Of a stretch of 10,466 nt of DNA, positions 6,867 through 10,466 are shown one piece after another. A program made the position numbers and the translations under genes. This stretch comes from Nostoc cf. edaphicum LEGE 07299 (GTDB lineage: Bacteria; Cyanobacteriota; Cyanobacteriia; Cyanobacteriales; Nostocaceae), in the NCBI RefSeq assembly GCF_015207245.1, contig NZ_JADEXF010000035.1, positions 1 to 10,466 of the forward strand, read 5' to 3'. How positions within the stretch are numbered: position 1 is the first letter of the stretch; each line of letters begins with the position of its first letter. The notes beneath the pieces were generated by a model. That model was not told the origin of the DNA, made no database searches, and saw nothing but the letters and a program-made list of their open reading frames with translations.

Positions 6867-6881
6867 ATATTTAGATAACAG

Positions 6882-8486
6882 TTATCTCTTCAAAAAGCGC
6901 TGACGTAGACGAGAGATAAAAATATTTACCTCTGGTATTTTCATCAATGAAGCGATCGCAGCAAACACCGCAATTCCCACGAAGCCAGATACACACAACT
7001 GCAACAGTAGAACTAGTAAACCCGTTTTACCTAAGAATTGTTGAGAAGCAACCAAAGTCCCATAGCTTGCTACCCCAGCAGCTACGCTACCAGCAGTCAA
7101 ACCCAAAATCGGCACACTCCACTCCCGCCAAGGCAAACCATTGAGTTTGCGATCGAGCAACCATAACAGCATCAACAGGGAACTGCAATTTACACCCACT
7201 GTTGCTAACACCAAACCGGGAGCACCAAAAGGCCCAACTAAAATCCAATCGAGCGCAGCATTGAGAAAGATATTAAAAGTACTGATGCGAAAAGGTGTCT
7301 GCCCATCACCCAAGGCATAAAATACCCGCACCAAGACATCACGCGCTAAGTAAGCAAACATGCCAATCCCGTAAACGATTAGCAACTCGGAAACTAGCTG
7401 TGTAGCATCTTGCTTGAAAGCACCCCGCTCATACACTACCTGAACAATGGGTACAGATAACACTACCATTAACGCTCCTAGAGGTAGCATGGTGACAGCA
7501 CTAAGTAGGAGTCCTTGACGAATACGCAATTTGAGATCGTCCCAATTTTCTGGTTCGGCAAGTTTGGCAAATATTGGTAACAGAGGCAGCAAAATTATAT
7601 TAGAAATAATCCCTAAGGGAGTTTGTACTAGCAAATTGGCATAGTTAAAGCCAGCAGCAGCACCAGGTATGGGACTGGCGAAGTAAAGCACAGTAGCAAA
7701 GTTAATTGGCATCATTCCGGAAGAAATTGTTGCCGGAGTCATGATTCTAATCACTTCTTGAACACCTGGGGATTTAAAATCAAACCGCAGGCGTAACGTA
7801 CCTAATCCTAACCGCCACTGAACAATTAGCTGCACTAGCCATTGGAGAATTGCTCCTGCCAAGGTTCCCCAGGCTAATACCATACCACCGATTAAAGCGT
7901 ATTCTGGCTTGATAATGTCCTTACCCACTTGCATGGTCATCAAAGCAATGCCGATAATAACGGTAATGCTAGATAACAGAGGGCTGATGGAGAGTAACCA
8001 ATATTGATTGGCTGCATTAAGAGTACCGAAACCAATGCCAATTAAACCGGCAAATAAAGCCATCGGTGCCATAATGCGGAGTTGTTGAATGGCGATCGCT
8101 CTGGTTGTCGCTTCCAAACCATGACCAACTAAATCAACGATCGCATCCGCAAAGAAAACCTGAGCAAATGTCACCAGCAACAGCACTCCACCTACCAGCG
8201 TTGTCACAGTTTCTACTAGGGGAGCCGCTTCTTCTCGGCGACGCTTGGCTAAAACGCTGACGATTGCACTGTGTAATGGCCCATTTACGCCACCGAGTAA
8301 GATCAATAAAAAGCCAGGGATAACATAGGCATAACTATAGGCAGTGGCAGCAGCACCAACACCAAATGCGGCAGCGATCGCTTGCTGCCGCACTAAACCG
8401 AAGACTTTACTAATTAATGTGGCTGCGGCAACAATGCCAGCAATTCCAGCGAAAGAACGAGAGGGTTTTTGATCTTGTTGTGTCAC
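6882..8486 (-). CDS. murJ: MurJ/MviN-type lipid II flippase
   Basis: The 534-aa protein is almost entirely hydrophobic, with about 13-14 membrane helices, the usual size for MurJ (MOP superfamily). N-terminal GLVRQQAIAAAFGVG (about residues 30-44) and the motif RVFYALGDGQTPF (about 385-398) are family signatures. MurJ moves undecaprenyl-pyrophosphate-linked peptidoglycan precursor across the inner membrane. The start is GTG at 8486; the following MTQQDQKPSRSFAGIAGIVA fits as a cytoplasmic lead into helix 1, and I see no better upstream start. Compared from memory with E. coli MurJ, Arg24 is kept (Arg33 here) and Arg18 is Lys27. Asp39, Arg52 and Glu57 are replaced by Thr48, Leu61 and Gly66, in a segment reading LLGGVNGPLHSA. 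Such changes are probably a cyanobacterial trait, and the substrate assignment rests on the family. It is divergent from the GAF-sensor gene. Confidence 0.9.
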   Translation of the reverse strand: MTQQDQKPSRSFAGIAGIVAAATLISKVFGLVRQQAIAAAFGVGAAATAYSYAYVIPGFLLILLGGVNGPLHSAIVSVLAKRRREEAAPLVETVTTLVGGVLLLVTFAQVFFADAIVDLVGHGLEATTRAIAIQQLRIMAPMALFAGLIGIGFGTLNAANQYWLLSISPLLSSITVIIGIALMTMQVGKDIIKPEYALIGGMVLAWGTLAGAILQWLVQLIVQWRLGLGTLRLRFDFKSPGVQEVIRIMTPATISSGMMPINFATVLYFASPIPGAAAGFNYANLLVQTPLGIISNIILLPLLPIFAKLAEPENWDDLKLRIRQGLLLSAVTMLPLGALMVVLSVPIVQVVYERGAFKQDATQLVSELLIVYGIGMFAYLARDVLVRVFYALGDGQTPFRISTFNIFLNAALDWILVGPFGAPGLVLATVGVNCSSLLMLLWLLDRKLNGLPWREWSVPILGLTAGSVAAGVASYGTLVASQQFLGKTGLLVLLLQLCVSGFVGIAVFAAIASLMKIPEVNIFISRLRQRFLKR

Positions 8487-8528
8487 GAATAATACCCGAC
8501 AACTCTTGCAGAGTGCATACTTTAAAAC

Positions 8529-8557
8529 ATTTAACCTGAAATACCGCAGTCTGTCAG
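8529..8557 (-). promoter_or_regulatory. Candidate sigma-70-type promoter of the flippase gene
   Basis: On the minus strand CTGACA (8557-8552) is followed after exactly 17 bases by TTAAAT (8534-8529), matching the consensus at five and four of six positions. Transcription would begin near 8522, giving a leader of about 35 bases before the GTG start. It is a pattern match only. Confidence 0.35.
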
Positions 8558-8585
8558 GTAAATTTTGACAAATTAGTAATTTTAA

Positions 8586-8624
8586 ATGCCTACGCTAAGG
8601 GCAAAGGCAAAGCTATGCCTACGC
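8586..8624. repeat. 10-bp direct repeat ATGCCTACGC
   Basis: Two identical copies, at 8586-8595 and 8615-8624, are separated by GGCAAAGG-type sequence, with a 29-base period. The GCCTACGC core resembles short dispersed repeats seen between Nostoc genes. It could also be a binding site pair; no further evidence. Confidence 0.6.
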
Positions 8625-8924
8625 CCAGAATTAAATTCCTGAGATTGCTATGATACAGCGAACGCGATTCAAAAGTGGTCAGCTCGCTTTTCTGATTTGT
8701 CCCTGCAATACTAACTTAGTCGCCTCCTTTGTTGTGTACAAGCCAAAACTATTTTTTAACTCATTACGAGGATAGATCAAGAAAGGGGAACTATAACAAT
8801 AACCATCTTCTGGGAAATTGTTGAACACTGTAAAAATTTGCAGTTTGTCATACTTTTGACACCCTTCAAGCCTATGAAGTTTGGTATGAGAAACCCTTGT
8901 ATAAAAACGACATAATCCAGAGCA

Positions 8925-10466
8925 ATGGAACCCAATTCAAATTTCACAGAAAATCAACTTCTCTTGTCCAGCGCTCAACTTCAAGAGCAACTAGAGCAAC
9001 AAAAGGCTTTGGCAAGTGTAATTGTCCGAATTCGGGAGTCTCTTGACTTAGAAACAATTTTTCAAACAACTGTTACACAAGTGCGTCAGTTGCTAAATGC
9101 TGACCGAGTAGCAGTCTTCCAGTTCGACCGCGAACAAAACTGGGAGGGAGAATTTGTTTCTGAAGATGTTGCCATTGGCTGGGACTCAGCAATGGCAGTA
9201 AAAGTTTACGACCATTGCTTTGGAGAACAATTTGCTGCCAGTTATCAACAAGGTCGAGTCCAAGCAGTAGCAGATATTTACAAGGCGGGACTGAGTGATT
9301 GCCATGTGGCAATTTTGAGTAAATTTCAGGTACAGGCCAACCTCGTTGTCCCTCTATCGCGCCAGAAGGAACTGTGGGGATTGCTTTGCATTCATCAGTG
9401 CAGTGAGGCTCGTGACTGGAAAGAATCAGAAATTGAGTTTATTCGGCAAATTGCTGACCATCTTGTGGTTGCGATTCAACAAGCAAAGCATCTTCATGAA
9501 GTCCAATTGCAAGTCGCAGAATTGGCTCAAGCAGCTCAACGTGACCAAGTAATTGCTCAGATTGTCGATGAAATTCGCTCACCCCTTGATATTGAAACTA
9601 TTTTTAAAACCACAACTCAAGAAATACGCCAGTTGCTGCAAGCTGACCGAGTTGCCATCTTTAGCTTCAATGACGATTGGAGTGGTAACTTCGTTGCTGA
9701 ATCTTTTGCGTCAGGCTGGACTCCTTTAGTTGGGGTTCAGGCTGCGATCGCTGATACTTATTTACAACAGACGCAAGGCGGACGTTATGCTAACAACCAG
9801 ACGTTTACAGCCAATGACATTTACCAAGCCGGATTAACAAACTGCCATGTAACCCTGTTGGAGCAATTTCAAGCAAAAGCCTTTGCAACTGCCCCTATTC
9901 TCCAAGGAGAAAAACTTTGGGGAGTCATTGCTGCTTACCAAAATGCTTCACCCAGACAGTGGCAATCTTATGAAGTCGAATCACTGACCAAAATCGGCAC
10001 ACAAATTGGTGTAGCCTTACGACACTATAAATTGTTGGCACACGCTCAGTACCAAGCAGAGCAACAAAAAACACTAACTAGCGTCATTACTCGAATTCGG
10101 GAGTCTTTAGATTTAAATACAATTTTCCAAACTACTGTCACTGAGGCACGGCAAATGCTGCAAGCAGACAGAGTAGCAGTTTTTCGTTTTGACCCTCAAA
10201 AAGATTGGGAAGGGGAATTTATTTCTGAGGATGTTGTACCTGAGTGTAACTCGGTAATAGCAGAAAAAGTTTATGATTATTGCTTCGGGGAAAACTTTGC
10301 ACCCCTTTACGCCCAAGGTCGAGTAAATGCGATCGCTGATATTTATCAAGGAAAGTTCCCCGGTTGCTACGTCCAAATCCTAGAAAAATTTCAAGTGCGA
10401 GCAAATATGGTCGCACCTCTATTAAAAAAAGGTGAACTTTGGGGATTGCTGTGTATTCACCAATGC
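8925..10466 (+). CDS. Multi-GAF cyanobacteriochrome-type photoreceptor, 3' end outside window
   Basis: ATG 8925 opens 514 codons without a stop to the window edge, so only the N-terminal sensor part is seen. A short helical linker precedes three GAF domains, at about residues 29-185, 209-367 and from 383 on. GAF1 has the motif DHCF (Cys98) and Cys126-His127 in AGLSDCHVAIL, followed by FQVQANLVVPL. GAF3 has DYCF (Cys453) and Cys481-Tyr482. In both the cysteines are 28 residues apart, as in the DXCF cyanobacteriochrome TePixJ (Cys494/Cys522). GAF2 has Cys307-His308 but Tyr279 in place of the second cysteine, and its TQGGRY and NDIYQAG segments resemble red/green types such as AnPixJ. These domains should bind a linear tetrapyrrole such as phycocyanobilin and sense light. 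The output (methyl-accepting, histidine kinase or cyclic-di-GMP) lies beyond the window; phototaxis is only one option. No clear ribosome binding site precedes the start. Confidence 0.88.
   Translation, partial: MEPNSNFTENQLLLSSAQLQEQLEQQKALASVIVRIRESLDLETIFQTTVTQVRQLLNADRVAVFQFDREQNWEGEFVSEDVAIGWDSAMAVKVYDHCFGEQFAASYQQGRVQAVADIYKAGLSDCHVAILSKFQVQANLVVPLSRQKELWGLLCIHQCSEARDWKESEIEFIRQIADHLVVAIQQAKHLHEVQLQVAELAQAAQRDQVIAQIVDEIRSPLDIETIFKTTTQEIRQLLQADRVAIFSFNDDWSGNFVAESFASGWTPLVGVQAAIADTYLQQTQGGRYANNQTFTANDIYQAGLTNCHVTLLEQFQAKAFATAPILQGEKLWGVIAAYQNASPRQWQSYEVESLTKIGTQIGVALRHYKLLAHAQYQAEQQKTLTSVITRIRESLDLNTIFQTTVTEARQMLQADRVAVFRFDPQKDWEGEFISEDVVPECNSVIAEKVYDYCFGENFAPLYAQGRVNAIADIYQGKFPGCYVQILEKFQVRANMVAPLLKKGELWGLLCIHQC

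Larger units (their letters stand above)
6579..6881. other. Intergenic region between the flippase and beta-barrel genes
   Basis: No gene is visible in these 303 bases. The part nearest the beta-barrel gene (6579-6720) contains palindromes and presumably its promoter. The part nearest the flippase stop (6721-6881) is filled by an AGTCAGAATTC-type repeat element. A small palindrome, GATAAC-A-GTTATC at 6874-6886, spans the flippase stop codon. Confidence 0.7.
8487..8924. other. Intergenic region between divergent flippase and sensor genes
   Basis: This 438-base region should hold both promoters. Apart from a candidate minus-strand promoter and a short direct repeat (listed separately) I see no RNA gene or riboswitch. 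A perfect TTGACA occurs at 8856-8861 on the plus strand, but no -10 box follows at 16-18 bases. TATAAA at 8900-8905 is close to the sensor start, without a matching -35. Confidence 0.6.

Noticed and set aside
8856..8905. TTGACA at 8856 with TATAAA at 8900 as promoter of the sensor gene
   Set aside because: The spacing is 38 bases, far beyond 16-18, and neither hexamer has a proper partner.
9073..9312. 79-codon minus-strand frame inside the sensor gene
   Set aside because: It is antisense to a continuous 514-codon frame with clear GAF motifs; a shadow.

Overview
The window is chromosomal DNA of a cyanobacterium, most likely a filamentous nostocalean. Three things support this. There is a psbI gene for photosystem II. 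There is a phytochrome-related multi-GAF sensor of the cyanobacteriochrome type. There are also seven copies of the octamer GCGATCGC (HIP1), at 4059, 5096, 6952, 8092, 8374, 9744 and 10329, and tandem and inverted short repeats between genes are abundant. No tRNA, rRNA, CRISPR array, transposase or phage gene is visible.

Left part (1-2345): about 1.2 kb of AT-rich DNA without a confident gene. It holds a local GC-rich patch with a 42-codon ORF and a hairpin (400-563), and a possible frameshifted remnant of a small secreted protein (654-844). Next comes a left-handed beta-helix (hexapeptide-repeat) acyltransferase (1189-1890). A 150-bp intergenic element with long inverted-repeat arms follows, then a short structured region in front of psbI.

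Middle (2346-6578): psbI (38 aa) with a good ribosome binding site and a 12-bp terminator-like hairpin. After it lies a 968-aa outer-membrane assembly protein with an LptA/OstA-like domain followed by a DUF3769 beta-barrel, the likely cyanobacterial counterpart of LptD. It meets a 97-aa unknown gene on the minus strand; the two stop codons overlap. Further right on the minus strand is a small exported outer-membrane beta-barrel protein with its own terminator and a palindrome-rich upstream region.

Right part (6579-10466): a second intergenic repeat element, then a MurJ/MviN-type lipid II flippase on the minus strand (GTG start). A 438-bp gap separates it from a divergent plus-strand gene that runs off the window. 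This last gene is open for 514 codons and encodes at least three bilin-binding-type GAF domains. GAF1 and GAF3 carry the paired DXCF and canonical cysteines exactly 28 residues apart, and GAF2 resembles the red/green type.

Cell-envelope construction is a common theme (DUF3769 LptD-like protein, beta-barrel protein, MurJ, perhaps the acyltransferase), but the genes are mostly separate units rather than one operon. I see no clearly new multi-gene system. The most interesting items are the photoreceptor architecture, the altered charged residues in the flippase, and the lack of a visible signal peptide on the DUF3769 protein.
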